DNA of 64,000 bases from Polytrichum commune (GCA_950295325.1 OX485805.1:19455501-19519500); one strand, 5' to 3'; numbered from the stretch's first letter, positions 39,423 through 52,450 are shown. Numbers and translations: made by a program. The notes: generated by a model from the letters alone, not told the origin.

Positions 39423-40431
39423 TATGTGCATCATTGTTCTTACGGACAGAAAATGTGTTTCACAAAGCACCCATGTTTGCATAGCTGCTGAATTTGTTTA
39501 TGAACTTTGTTGTCTTTACACTTATTCCATCCATTACATTGGTGGCCCTAGACATACACAACAAGTTTCTATACTTGATTTTTTTAGATACTGAGTCAAA
39601 GAGACTATGCAAGCTTGCAGAATTCTATTAAATCATGTACTCAAATTTTGCCAAATAATAAAGTTCTACTCATATCCCATATTTCAGGGAAGTAAGTGGT
39701 CAAGAAATTGTAGAGGAATCAACAAGCACGGAAGGGAGCTGGGAAGGAAAATTTCAACTTATTACATAATGCTCTTTACCAGATGACATGTGCATCTGGC
39801 TCAACAATTGCATGTTCTTGGTGCATGTTCTTGGTTCTTTCTTGGAGAACAGAATGTTGTTCTAGAAAGAATCCAACCTCATCATGACCAACCCTCTACA
39901 GTTCTAAATTTTCTGAGTATGGATTCGGGGTAGCGATGTAAGATAAGGTGAAAACATGGAGAATCCTTTACATATAGCTCAGAAGTAATAATTTTTGGAA
40001 CTGATATGCTCTTGGAATTATTACCGGAGACCCCAAATTAGTATACATAGAGGGATTCAATGGGGGTGAATCAACCACATATTCATAGGGGGTAGGTTTT
40101 TACTGGACCCCTTTCACATGGCCACCATGAATCCCAAGCCATGGTTTTGCTTGTTTAATTTCATCTTGGTTTCAATTTAGCAATTGAAGGTCTCCGTGTT
40201 ATTAATTTCAGTGTGAGCTTGAATCTTTCCTCACTTTTGCCTCCTTCAAGGATCTTCCTACTGATTCCTCAATGGATGCACGTTGCAACTCCCAATTGAA
40301 GCGTCAATTGAAGTTATATTAGTTTTTGGACCTTAGATTTGAATGAGGATGTCAAAAAAGAGACTACCAAAATAAGGGGCATTGAGTGGCTTTGATTTGG
40401 GTTGCAAGATATGTTAGATGGACATAATTCT
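39423..40431. other. 3' flank of PHO1, no gene seen
   Basis: Holds the expected 3' UTR of the PHO1 gene (which reads leftward, stop at 40432). No repeats or coding regions recognised. Confidence 0.35.
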
Positions 40432-43400
40432 TTAGGCATCTAGAATACCGTTTTCAAATTCTTTAAACGGTAGTGGCACAGTTTTGACTGCCCTGTATTT
40501 GCCAACGTTGTTGAGATGCTCATTCTCCAATCTGCATGATGCCATAAATAAAAATGATTAGGCTCGATCAAGGTCGGTTGAATTTAGGATCTTATCGGGA
40601 GTAGGGATTCATGGCAACCTTCAACCTCACTATGCTAAATTCTCCTAGTAGTGTAGACCACAATAATTCTCTAGAACCCACATTAATTTTCAAGCCACAC
40701 CAAATGTCTAGTTTGAAATAGTGTGGGCCACCTTCTTTTTTTTCTAAAATAAACTTGATGTGGATAATTCTTTTATTTCTAAAGATGTGGAATCAGGCCA
40801 ACCTTATCTCACAAAGGGTTAATTAAAATGAGCCTACAACTTGTCCCAATACTATTTCAGCCAATACTTAAGGTTTTGGTCCGAAGTCTCCACAAAGACA
40901 CAGAGAAAGACCCAGGGTCTTGAACCCACATTATTTCCACCCTCATTGGACAATTAGTGCAGTCCACATTAACTTTTTCCGCATTAATTTTCCATCCACA
41001 CTAATAGGACAATTTGGTGTACCGTCCTAAGTGGTCAACTACTACATGCTCATTTCTTAGCCAGAGATGTAAGATCAACCCTTAAGATTCCATACAAATA
41101 TTTCAAAACATGACAACTTGCATGACATGGTGGGCCTTTACAAACCCTATTCAATTTGCTTTGTAGGGTTTGCAAGTAAGGTCTACAAACTCACATAAAA
41201 TAAGGACAGAGCGAGATGGGATCCCAGCTCCCACTTTGCAACAGTCTACCCAAAGAAGGTACTTTTTCTCTTTGAGTCCTCTGACTTAGCTAGTACTACT
41301 TTGTCCAATGCTGAAAGTGGACTGTCACATATACGGATCCTTAATAGTACACTTCTCAAGCATCGACACATTTATCGTAAAGAGACCAGATCAACAAAGG
41401 AATGGAAATTGTATGTGAAGTTTTTTGGTGTAACTTACCTGTAGAAATTCCATTGACCACGTCGAATAACCTCCAAAGCGGCAAAACTGATTTCCCAACC
41501 AGCAGAACTGATTCCTCTGTGCACAGACACCTGCTGGATGGACGAGATCCATGCGAGTCTTAACACGACATTCACGGCCTGCAGAGCATCATAAAATCAC
41601 CCCGCATCAAAACCAGTTGTTACGGAGGTCCGGGAATCCAGAAGCAAAGTAAATAGTCCCTACATACAAATTATTTGCACAAGAGCCTTGAAGTTCATCG
41701 CATCTCTGTCCCAATATTTAGGACATTGGTAGATGTACCACTTTCACCAACTTTGCCATCTACCCCTGGCCCTAGAGACTGGGCAGAGGTGATGAACTTT
41801 AGGGCGCGCTTAGAACCCTAAACCCCACACCCTAAACCCTGAATCCTAATCTGACACTGAACCCATGACCACCCACATGAAAGAGGAGGCTCCAGTTAGA
41901 ATGCAGATCAAGGAAATTCAAGGATCTTTCATTTGTGAGACATTTAATGAATAAGTGATCCTTCGAGGTTCTACACTTGTGATTGAAAATGACTACAAGG
42001 GATCTTCGAGCTTCAGGGTAGCTTAGACAACTCAAAGAAGTTCTAGTGCAAATGCCCAATTTGAGATTGCATCGAAGAGAGTTGCCTTGCTCTCTTTTCC
42101 AGTTCCGGGTGGCTTTATGTGTGTGTTTGGCATTGAAATAAAACATTTCAATCACTGTCCAGGGAGGTTTTTGAATATAATCAGTCAGAATCCTAGTGTT
42201 TCCAAGTCCAACTGGTTACATGTTGTGATCTTTCGGTATTTCGTTATTGATTTGGGGATATATTCCATAGATTCGTCTACAATGACTGGCGGTAATTTTC
42301 CTAAAGTCTTGAACTTCAACCAGTTATTTCTCAAACTCAACCGGTTCATCTGTAACTAGCGGTTGGTTCTCCCCATTCATTGATTTCAACTGTCTAATTT
42401 AAAATTCTTTTTAAGATGCCCAACCTGAGACTGCAAAGAGAAATGTTTGCAGTGCTGTGGTTGTGGGTGCCTTACCATCGAGACAAAGTAGATATATTTT
42501 CTCTTGAGTATGAGACTGTCACGCAACCATGGGTTTTTTGATTCTCGATCCAGCAGGCCCCAGTCGACAACGAGGTCCCAGTAGAGCTGATAAAGAGTGG
42601 CGAGGCACGAGAAAAATATGAAGAGGACCAGCCAAGCTGTGGTTTCCTGCGTTGCGTATTTCAGTTTAATGGCCACCGCTACCATTGCAGACCCATACTT
42701 TCCTGCATTATACAGCTGAATTTTGTCTCGCTCATCTTTCCACCTTCTCAAGCACTGAACCCATCCCACACAATCCCACATCATTTAATTAGTCCCAAAA
42801 ATCTTCTGCCTTCCTGGACTTTTAACATCAATTTCATTTCACACCTTCCATTTAGGTAGGGTTTATTGTATCAGCTATTGGTACTGGTCTCACTCTATTT
42901 GCAATTGGAGTTCGTCCACAATTGGTGCATTCTCATCCAATCTAAAGCATTTTTTAAGGAAAACTCCAACACTGTTTATGTTTGGTAACTGGCTGAAATC
43001 AGATGAATGACTCTGAAGTGCGTTCACAATTTTCCAACCCCTCTTCATGTATGTTAGCTAATCACAACCATTTGGCGCTTGAGATGGTGCCATTCTGGGA
43101 TTCGGGAATAGGGTGATATCCCCGAGCATAACCAATAGCTCATCCAAGTGGAGAGGACTTCCAACAACTCTCTTGCGCTCTGATAAATCCATGCAGAGGA
43201 CATTTCATCCAATTTTTTTAGTTTACATCCATGAGCAAACTGCTTATGTCTCATTAACGTCAAGAGTAATTGGATCTCTTGCTCTGATTGTAGCTTGTCG
43301 TCCACTCTCCTCTTGCTGGCTATGTAGTCCAACTCGTCATCCACTCTCGTCTCACTGGTTAACTAGCCCATACCCTTTGGTCTCCTTGCCCTTAATCTAT

Positions 43401-46400
43401 GCCATAGATCTCTATGATCGGAGGGCCCTTAGGGAAGGGCGCCCAAATGCTTAATATGTCGGTTGAGCCTCCTAGTCCTCAGGGGTTTACCTAGTCCGTA
43501 ATAAAATTGCAAATTGGCGCTAAGGTAATAATGGGTGCAATGGATCTTATGGATGAAGGCTCAGGAGGTTGCAACTTGCAAGTATGAAAGACTCTGGGGG
43601 GATGGCCACAGCGCATAATTGGTACTTATTTTCGGAATCTCGTAATGCGAACAAAGACGAGTTAAATTCCTTACGATGACAGCCTGGGAAAACAGGTTGC
43701 AACACTACACGAGAAATCGAATCCAGTGTTGATACATATCGTATTTGTTAAGAGATAGATTTAAGTAGAATGTGTAGGAGAAGCTACAAACCTGAAGGAA
43801 CCGAAACCAATACGGCAGCAGAGAGAAGACGAACATCAACTGCCGGAATGAAGTGTTGTTGTCGCAGGCATCATCATCTCGGCTTTGGAAGTATCCACCC
43901 GAGTAATAGCACATCATAAATTCTATATTCCGGAATGTAACTACCTGGCTTGTCAATTGGTCAGCGAGGAAAAAGTCCGCCAGAACTACCTGCCATGGCC
44001 ACATTCGCCATCAGATTATCATCAGTTTTATTGCGGCTGGTGAAACTCTGGTGTTCTATTTACGATACCTACGTTGAAGTAACCGTTTGCAGACATCCCT
44101 AGGTGGTTGATGGGTGTAAACTGGTGTTTGTTTGGAATATAGGTGAATGCCATGGTATCAATAATCAACATCAGCAATGGTATCGAAGAACCTACCCACG
44201 GATATCAAAATTGTCATATCAGTCAAACATTGATATTTGGTGGGTATGTCAAGGTGTGAGAATCTTTGTATATCCGAGTTATAATTTGGCTCCATACGAT
44301 TCTACACCATATTGATACGACAACGATATTTCCATAGGTATGAAGGTTCTTGCATGATATTGAAAACAAGAAAAAATGTGAAATCTTCATTATGGATACC
44401 CGAATGAGATCAAAAAGAGATGATACCAATCCGGCACTAGTTCATAATATAACCATTTGACGCCTAAGGTGGCATTCTAGAATTGAAAAAGAGGATGACC
44501 CCCCCTCATTCTAGGTGGTTGATTTGCGTGATCAGAGGGCCTAGAGGGGATGGCGTCCAAAATGGTTATGTCCAGTAACCCCGCTTGGGCGAGTCTCCCG
44601 GCCCTCGGGGGTTACGTAGTCCCAAAACCTTACCACCTTCACGGTAAGCATGACAAAGATGAGGAGGAAGTCTCTCCTTCCCACATTAAACGTGAATTGT
44701 ACCACCACAAACGGGGTGAGCGTGGTATGTACCTTGAAGAAGGGTGCAAAAAGTATGTGCTGCATGCAGCGCAAGAAAAACATCCGTGACGACCTGTACA
44801 GTGCTTTCACTGGTGCAAAAAGAGAGATAAGAAACACCTGCACATTGGCCACAAACCACCAGGATCCCATTGGGATAAGTGTTTCTATGAAATGATCCAC
44901 AAGCGTACAAACACGGAAATATAAATACCAGGCACGACCGGCGAGCAGCAGTGCTGTTAAGAATGAGATTCAGCAATTAATGCCATGTCCTCAAAAGTAG
45001 GATGATTAGTTAAAAAGTTGTACCAGTGTAATTGCCATAGGGGCGAACTCGGAGATGTAGTATGTTGGAGCCTCATTGCTGCTTATAACCAGGTGGGCAA
45101 TCATGGTAGCCAATAACATGCTTGAAAATGCGGTGCAGACAAGTAGAATCTGGCGGTAACGCAGTTCTGTTCCTGGTGAGAATTCAAATATAAAGCCATA
45201 GTTGATGCGGGTTTTTTGCCATGCGTACACGTTCCATCCATACATGAACATATGTAGCACGATCAGCCCGAGCGTGCTGATCACCGACAAAACAATGAAT
45301 CAGTAACTTAACCCCTCACATGTGAATTCGACTTGTCGAGAAGCTCGAATAAGTTGTGGTCTCGGAGAAAATACATATCAGCCGGGGGAAAGTAAGGTTG
45401 CATGATGACAAGGCAGTCCAATCATCCAACTACTCACAATTCCATCTCTTCAAGAGCCTCTGAAGAAACCCGAGACTTGATGATATTTAAAGCAGCACCC
45501 ATCATGAAGTTGGTTAATTTGTGTGCATGGTGGACTTGAGATTGATAATATCTGACAGAGACCCATGCTATTTTTGAAGCAAACGTGACATGTGTCACAA
45601 AACCATTGATCGAAACTCTTCGTAAAAGCTTACGTGGCACAAACATAAATCACAATCTGAAATGCAAAGTGTTACAACCTGCCAGGGTAGTCAAATACCT
45701 GAAAACTCGGAAAACAGTGGTCATGTATCTTTGGCCACCCATTGTTCGATAATACTCAGAAGAAGATAGTAAAATGAGAAATCCTACAAGCAGCGCAATT
45801 GAAGCACCCGAGAAAATACCTGCATCCCATCAGCCCACAACCACCATCAATTATTATAAGGTTTACAAACAACTCCATACTCAACATCATTTTGTAAGTG
45901 CTTACGATTCTCCATCAAAGGGAGCAATACTCACATCTGAGATCAATGTATGGTAGTGACTTGCACTGAGTCAATAGTTATTGAGGTGAAGATTGATGTC
46001 AGCTGTTTTTGGTGCACTAAGGTGCCAGAGCTATAATACATCAACCAGAGCAGAGTGTGGAATTTGAGCGGGATATAAAATTCAAATAGGATTCTCAGAG
46101 AAGTTCAGAATGAATTTACCTAAAAAGAATGTAATGTTATGACCTCCACGCTGCTGCGGAGGCCTTAATTGAGCCATAGCTTTCCGACGGTCATGCTCTG
46201 AAAAGTGCTTCGTGAAAATCTCCTCTACTTTAGCCATCAGTTTACTTACCTGCAATTCAATACATTAACAAATTATGCACATATTCAGCTTTGTTTTGGG
46301 TTTCCATTAGCATTGTAGATTTTTAGCATTGAATTAAATACTTTTCATTTGGGGAAAAAAATTAAAAAAATTAAAATGAAAGGGGAGACTTCTGTACCAC

Positions 46401-49400
46401 ATCCGATGAAGCAAAATAGGAGCGCTCCACGTCTTTTATGTAGAACGATCCAACTCGATGCCTAACTACCTTATCATACTTTTTCATAATTTTTGCGAAT
46501 GCCACCAAATTCAACGCACTGCAAGAATTCAGACATTGCCAAAAATCAATCAACGTTTCACTGGAAGTAACTACAATCTGGCATATTTCTCCAGCAATAA
46601 TACATGCTTGTCTTCAGGAGGCCCAAGGAGGACTAGCATAAACATTCAGTCTGAGTACCTATGCTTTGACAAGCACATAAATTGTTGATCTCAGATGGTC
46701 CATTCTTCATCGGCGCACACACCAGATGGTTTTCCTACGAATCCTTTGTATTCCTAAGAATCCTTTGTACTGGACACTCGATCTATTCTGTACCCATTAG
46801 ATTATGAACAGCGAAAAAATTCATATCTTTCATCAGAATGAACTACAGAGTATATTGTAACAGTTGACCTAATTTCAAAAGAAAGCACCTTACCTGCAGG
46901 TTAGCCTTTTCGTACACAATTTAGCAAAATTTTGAAGCATGGCTGCATTTTGATAAATTTGTAGGTCACGAATATCCAAACACAATGAATATGGTAACTA
47001 GAAAATGAGACCTAGGGTTACAGTATCTTGAATCTATCTACGTGGTTACTCAAACTAACATTATGCAATCTTCTTGGACTAATTGAATATTTTGTGTTCC
47101 GATTAGTATAATGTTTTCCACTCGTCGATCTGTTTCGAGGCCCTATAAGGCTAGAGTGGCCACAAACATTCACTCCAGCCTTATAGGGCCATGGCCCCGG
47201 ACAGAGGTGAAATGAAAAATATGGGAGCCAAAAAACCATTATGGTAGCCCATCAATATTGTAAGGAAATCACCAAATTATCATGTGTACTACCTAGTGCT
47301 ACACCGGCCACAAGAAAAGGTGAAAAAAAGGAACACTGATTCTGATTTATCATCATTGGTGAAATTTTAAGGGAAGAAGAACACTTAGTAGATCACCTGT
47401 AGCTTTTAAGGAGGCCGAGGCCTCGGTAGAACTCAATAAAGGCCGAACGCAACATTTTCTCTGAGGATTGGATCCTTTTCTTGCTCAGGCTCATGTCGAT
47501 CATGTCCTGAATGATCGTTTTTGGACGGTGAGGATTATACTCGGAACTCTCGTCACTGAGGGAGCTCCTCGACATCTCCAGCTTCACACCCTTCACCCGC
47601 TCGTTCCAGTTGCCCTTGCTTTTCACACTGTGGAAAGGGCTTGCATCCGCTTGTTGTATTGCGTACTCCAGGCTTTGGTCCGACACCGTAACGGAGAAAG
47701 AATCTCCGTCATCCGGAGATGGGAGGCTCCCGCGGAAACTCTCGTGGGTACTCGACCAAGAGAGAGATTTCGAGTGTTGGGTGGCCGGGGGGACAACTCC
47801 TGTATAATACAAGGTGGGTCATCCGTAAAATTAAGGCTTTGGCAACTTGTAATATACAAAAAACATGAGATTGAATTACACCTATTAAGGTTATCCTATG
47901 TAACAATAGTAAAGACACAGTAAGAGATAAGCATTTTTCTAGATTAAGAAGGCTCATTCAATCCCTCATTATATCCTATTCAGCCTATAATTATTCTCGT
48001 ATACAATGGTATCCTCATCAGTTTGATTTCGTTGCAACGAGACCTGTAACATTATGAAGGGGGGCTCAAGCGCGTTCCTCTTTTCCTTGAGAATAATCTT
48101 CGTTGGTTGCACTTCGATTGGTGAATGAAAGTGGAAAAGATTGAAATATCGATTGAAGACCAGCCTGAATATGAAGTGGATGGAGGATTCAAGAGAGGGA
48201 CTAGACTCCTCTAGGTTTGAGGAAGAGAACATAACATACAGCTTCATAGCTTTATTGAGCGAAATGAGATTCATGACAGGAAAGCAAGCATAGTAAAAAG
48301 GAAAAAAACTTGATATTATTACGAAGTTGTCACCTGAGTTGCCCCCCGGGGATTGGGTGATGCTATTGGTCCTGGCCATCAGCGATTGTGGATGATTATG
48401 GTTGTCGGCATTGTCTGGGGTGGTTGTCACTTCAACGTTTTCGATGAAGTGGGCAATGATCTCCATCTCTTCATCAGACGAGCCCTCCGGATGCTCCTCC
48501 CTAATTGAGGTAGCCTCCAAGTCCATGAACGTATTGGGAGACTTCTGAATCAGCTGGTCTTTGGAGCTCACTACAATTTGCACGAGGGGACTGTCACGGA
48601 AAATAGATGATGTCGAGAATCCTGTGAAAATTGGAAGAGAAGGGTGCGTCAGTGGAGGAGCTGGAGGAGTAATGTCGGAAGTAGGAGAAGCTAGAAACCG
48701 TTCAACACCCTTGTGCACATAATATCTTTTGAACTCGGAGTAAGAGGATCATGTGGTTCTGCTGACATGTGACACATGCACAATGCTACGAGAGGAACGA
48801 GTCCCATGCTCCCTCTAAAACGATTCTCTCGATAATCTTCGCCTTTCACAGTTTTTGGGCCAATGCCACATGCTCGGCTCGTCCCCCACATACACTCTCC
48901 ATGTATCATAAACCTTCATCATAGAGAGCGAGAGATAATCCTCTCACAAACGGAACGGAGGGTTTAGATGGTTACCTTCGCCTCAATACATAAACGGTGG
49001 GTAATACAGGTGGGATGACAGTCCCAAAACACCTAGAAATTCGATGATTATTGAGAGAATTTACTTGGATGGACGACATTCCTAGTACTTGATTTCCGGT
49101 GCACCCTACCACCTATGTTCCACCCAATCATACCTAGTGGGGGTATCGGGTGAGCTGGATATTTCAACCAACCATGTGGGAACTAACCCATGGGGAGGAG
49201 ATAGGTGCAGGCCAGCTTGCTTGCGCCCATCTGCTCAAGGTGTTCGTTCACCTTTGAAAGAAGACAGCAGTCTTAGGGGCCCCTCTAATTCTGGTGATGC
49301 CCATTTGAGGATTACACATAAAAATTAGACCAACTCAACTCGCGCCGGTGGCAACCTCAGAGGCATTATCCCTTTTAGCTTTGTTGCTTGAGAGAGTCAT

Positions 49401-50438
49401 TTTCCTCCAGTACTTAACCATTAAAGGGTTAGTTGCTGTAATCAAAGGCCATAACAAATCGCATCAGGTCCAGATGGGAACCTCACCGGAGTCACTGAGA
49501 GTGCTGCTGCAGTTGTCGTGATCCTTGGACTTGGAGAAGGTCCGAACCTTGAGGCTTTGCCTGGCGAGATCCTCCTGCACCTCAAACAAAGCCAGAAGCT
49601 GCTTCTCCAGGCGCAAGGCTTGAGCACAGTATTCCCCTTCCTTCTGCGTGTAGAACGTGTCCACCTTCAGTTTCTCCGCGTCCAAGCGGAGGAAGAAGGC
49701 GCGGTCTTGCTCCACATGCGCCAGCGGTGTGATCAGCTCAGCCTCGTAGCTGGTCGCAAACGAGTCGGAGCCGAAGTCATCGGTGCTCCAAAACCCGTCC
49801 TTCCTGGGAACCTGTATATGCATTCAGAGGAATTCAACGCAGATTATGTGAGATTTGCCAGGCACCCCCAAGATCCAAATCTCTAGTAAAGTCTTTCTTG
49901 TTTACCCAAAGCATTTCCATTAGCTATCAGGATATCCTGGACAAGTTCGATGTGCTTTGGGGGAGCTAAAAACAACATGCTTTGCTTTGCTTTACTGCCC
50001 GCTTTAGTTCTCCAAGATCCTCTTCGGCACCCTCAATTGTCCTAACCAATTGCAAAACAGGCTGCAATCCTGTGTACCCCAAAATAGACTTGGAGACGCA
50101 CTTAAAATGAATGGCAACATGAAATGGGCATGAAATTCCCAACAAGCTTGAATCCCTACCGCAAGTGTGTCGGAGATGGACTCGTTGAGTGAGATGCTGG
50201 CTGCACCATTCGAGCAAGTGGAGGTGGAGCGGCAGAGCCTGTCACCCAAGTTGCTTAAGCTGGACCCAATGTTCCTCCAATTGCTGCTCACGGAACTGGA
50301 GCGTCGGACGTTGTGGCTCTCCACCTGCCGCTCCTCCCGGATGCGGTTCACCAGCCGCTTCAGCTCCTTGTAATTCACGTACGCCCCTTTCCATTCTGGA
50401 ACCATGGAGGCTTCCAGCTGCTTGGAGAATTTCACCAT
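40432..50438 (-). CDS. PHO1: PHO1-type SPX-EXS phosphate exporter, complete, 913 aa
   Basis: Exports inorganic phosphate across plasma or Golgi/TGN membranes; the SPX domain senses inositol pyrophosphates (family knowledge). Thirteen exons: 50438-50160, 49811-49487, 48621-48334, 47799-47397, 46518-46398, 46249-46120, 45819-45699, 45276-45024, 44837-44733, 43989-43792, 42754-42476, 41578-41439 and 40531-40432. All are GT-AG and in phase (2742 nt). SPX is in three blocks: [20 protein letters not shown] at the start, [15 protein letters not shown] near 140, and [20 protein letters not shown] near 430-450, split by Ser-rich linkers as in plant PHO1. Hydrophobic segments begin near residue 520. 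EXS signatures include [63 protein letters not shown] and [19 protein letters not shown]. The last exon ends [10 protein letters not shown]...ILDA. No damage is seen. PHO1 paralogue number cannot be told. Confidence 0.95.
41686..41804. mobile_element. ~119-bp foldback element (GTAGATG family)
   Basis: Arms CCTTGAAGTTCATCGCATCT CTGTCCC...GGTAGATG and the inverse of CCCTAAAGTTCATCACCTCT GCCC...GGGTAGATGG. It is the best preserved copy of a short palindromic family also at 15351, 52001, 52112 and 52686. It sits in the last-but-one PHO1 introns (between exons 11 and 12). Confidence 0.7.
42151..42392 (+). repeat. CCGGTT repeat family, copy 1
   Basis: About 240 bp rich in C/AACCGGTT-like words: 'ccaagtccaactggttacatg', 'gtatattccatagattc.tct', 'gaacttcaaccagttatttc' and 'aaactcaaccggttcatctg'. 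It lies between PHO1 exons 11 and 12. Other copies are at 52200, 55490, 55740 and 57285. Confidence 0.75.
43095..43225 (-). repeat. Repeat R2, inverted copy in PHO1 intron 10
   Basis: On the minus strand it holds 'cctctgcatggattta', 'agagagttgttggaag' and 'ctctccacttggatgagctattggttatg', matching the three copies at 16150-16640. Confidence 0.65.
43385..43500 (+). repeat. Repeat pair R3, copy 1 (partner at 44510-44635)
   Basis: 'gatcggagggcccttaggg.agggcgcccaaatg', 'atgtc' and 'gtcctcaggggtttac.tagtcc' recur at 44530-44630 as 'gatcagagggcctagaggggatggcgtccaaaatgg' and 'ggccctcgggggttacgtagtccc'. Both copies lie in PHO1 introns. Class unknown. Confidence 0.55.
44510..44635 (+). repeat. Repeat pair R3, copy 2
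   Basis: Partner of 43385-43500 in the same orientation, about 1.13 kb away, in PHO1 intron 9 close to exon 9. Confidence 0.55.
47139..47190. repeat. Perfect 14-bp hairpin in PHO1 intron 4
   Basis: GGCCCTATAAGGCT at 47139-47152 pairs perfectly with AGCCTTATAGGGCC at 47177-47190; the loop is 24 nt. A half-copy with the same loop word is at 18425-18455, so it may be a tiny foldback element. Confidence 0.75.
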
Positions 50439-50572
50439 GATTGATCCGCTGCCTTCTTCTTCCCCTCCCGCCTGCCAATTTCTCTACGGGGCTTGACTTC
50501 TTTACTTCTTCAAGGACCAAGTTGGGTGAGTGAGAGACTCTATGCATTACAAAGTCGCCCTGCCTGTCCCTA

Positions 50573-51414
50573 TGGTCAAAATTGATTGAAGGCGGTCACG
50601 ATGCTAATTTACGAGTATAATAGAAATCTGCAGAACCGAACCTTATTTTTCTGTGTACATTGAGATGTCTACAGTTTTTTTACATGTGTCAAACTTTAGA
50701 GCACACACATGATGGTTTCCCTGCAACATGATAACTTAACCCTCCTCAAGCTGTTCTCTCCCAGACACATTTCAGCACTTCAAGCTCCACAATCATAGGA
50801 GCTGTCACTATATATGTTAGAGCACACAGGTGCAAGTTTCCCTGCAACATGAGGATAACCCTTCTCAGTATCTCACCACTCCCTAACTCCTTCAATCACA
50901 GAAGCTCCTAGGTGGTGCTGATTTTCTTTCCACTCTATGAATCTCTGGTGCTTTGATCAGCTCAGAAGTGAGAATCAGTCTACATCAAGAGCTAGACTAG
51001 AGACGCTCGAAATAAGGGTTGCGGGTGCACAGAGTGGGCTTATACAGAGTGGTCACAATTGATTGAAGGTGGTGAAATTTGCGAGTCAAAACAAAAACTA
51101 CAGACAGAGCCTCACGTTTCAGAGTAATACGTTCCTCTCCTCGAAGTTTACAACAAGCTGTCTACAAAACTATGCGTGTCAGATTTCAGAGCACAACGAT
51201 GCAGGATTCCCTGCAACATGAGGATCCTCCTCCTCCTCCTCCTGTACTTCTCTTCCTAGTATCTCACCACAATCACAGGACCTGCTGATGATTCTTCCAC
51301 TTCCCCACCCTTTGAATCTCTGGTGCTTTGATCAGCTCAGAAGTGAAAAGACGCGAAGAAGTACTTAGGCTAGAGACTCTCAAAAGGAGGGAGGGTGCAC
51401 AGAGTGGGCTTATA
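50573..51414 (-). repeat. Tandem duplication of the PHO1 upstream region
   Basis: 'tggtca.aattgattgaaggyggt' at 50573 and 51050. Both are followed in order by 'cagagc(ac)', 'ttccctgcaacatgagga', 'tctcaccac', 'gaatctctggtgctttgatc' with 'agctcagaagtga', and 'ggtgcacagagtgggcttata' (ends at 51044 and 51414). The second copy is about 110 bp shorter. The repeated unit carries a TATA-like element at its upstream end, so both leader and core promoter are doubled. Confidence 0.85.
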
Positions 51415-51416
51415 TA
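51409..51416 (-). promoter_or_regulatory. TATA box of the distal PHO1 promoter copy
   Basis: The minus strand reads CCTATATAAGCCCACTCTGTGC; the proximal copy at about 51038-51045 reads CTGTATAAGCCCACTCTG, a weaker TATA. Start sites would be expected about 30 bp to the left of each. Which one is used is unknown. Confidence 0.55.
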
Positions 51417-51419
51417 GGT

Positions 51420-52000
51420 AAGTACTCATGAACTTGGCCGCTTCAGCCCACTCTGTAAGTCGGCTGCTTCCACTTTTTGAATCACCTGTGACTCTCGGCC
51501 ATTTTGTAGTTGTCAAACATGCAGTACTGTGTAGGGATTCATCCTGGTCGCCTGTTGTGCCAATGTTGGGGATGTGTCTGTGTGGCCATGCGTTGGTTGT
51601 CGTTCCTAGTGCCTATGAATAGGCATTCTGTTCTAATTTAACCTCTGTGGGATGCTGATCTAATGACACCGATCACATGTGGCAAGGGTGAGGCTACTTA
51701 CAGCACCTAATTTTAGTCACCAGGTAAAGCGCATTCATGTTGGGAGTTGCCATTCCATGTGTCGAAGGGCTAGCTCTAGTGGGGCCAGCGTAAGTAAAAG
51801 CCTCTTTCCCCCTTCCCCCGGATAGCTATTAGCATCCCTTCTCCTCCTTTTCCGAATACTCGGCCCCACCCCTAGCTATGTCCTGCGAGGTAATAGCCAA
51901 CCTGTTGTGTGTGTGTCTGTCTGATCTATATATTACTTCCACAAGGTAAAATATCCAACCTGTGCCGCTATACTGTACTATTATTCTATTACACATGGCT
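51420..52000. other. Intergenic, upstream of PHO1
   Basis: No gene or repeat recognised. Confidence 0.35.
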
Positions 52001-52206
52001 CTGACCTCTGTCTAGGATCCAGACGGAAAGTAGACGGTACCACTGAAGATTAAAGTGGCACAGCTACCAGTTTCGTTAGACACTGGACCAAGAGGTGATG
52101 AAGTTCAGGCTACCGCAAAGGAAAAAGGTAGATGGTACCACTGAATGAAAGTACCACATCTACCCTATTTCTAGACAGTAGAAAGGCAGAGGCGATGAAC
52201 TTCAGG
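52001..52206. mobile_element. Two adjacent copies of the GTAGATG foldback element
   Basis: 52001-52111 and 52112-52206 each contain 'gtagaTGGTACCACTGAA', 'aaagt.cacatctacc' and a right end 'agaggtgatgaagttcagg'. A third copy lies at 52686-52800. Confidence 0.6.
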
Positions 52207-52450
52207 ATCCTGGTGTTACCCTGACCCTGCACAATGAATAGGGAGATCGAATTGTTGCAGATGAACGGATTGAGCCTGTGGAATAACCTGTTGAAGTGCA
52301 AGAATTCAGGAAAATAACTGACCATTTAAAAGGAATCCATGGAATATACCTCACATCAACAAAGAAAACCCGAAAGATCACAACATGTAGCCGGTTGGAC
52401 TCGGAAACACTAGGATCGTGACCACTTATGCCCAAAAATCTCCTCAAACA
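52200..52450 (-). repeat. CCGGTT repeat family, copy 2
   Basis: Read on the minus strand: 'gaggagatttttgggcataagtgg', 'tagtgtttccgagtccaaccggctacatgttgtgatctttcgg', 'ggtatattccatggattcc' and 'cacttcaacaggttattcc'. Same order as copy 1 at 42151. Confidence 0.72.

Noticed and set aside
43054-43344. 96-codon minus-strand frame in PHO1 intron 10
   Set aside because: It overlaps repeat R2 and resembles no PHO1 segment; no splice signals join it in phase to the exons.
45434-45646. 70-codon minus-strand frame in PHO1 intron 7
   Set aside because: Exon 7 joins exon 8 directly with conserved sequence. The frame contains a repeat-like stretch also seen near 18560 and is not needed.
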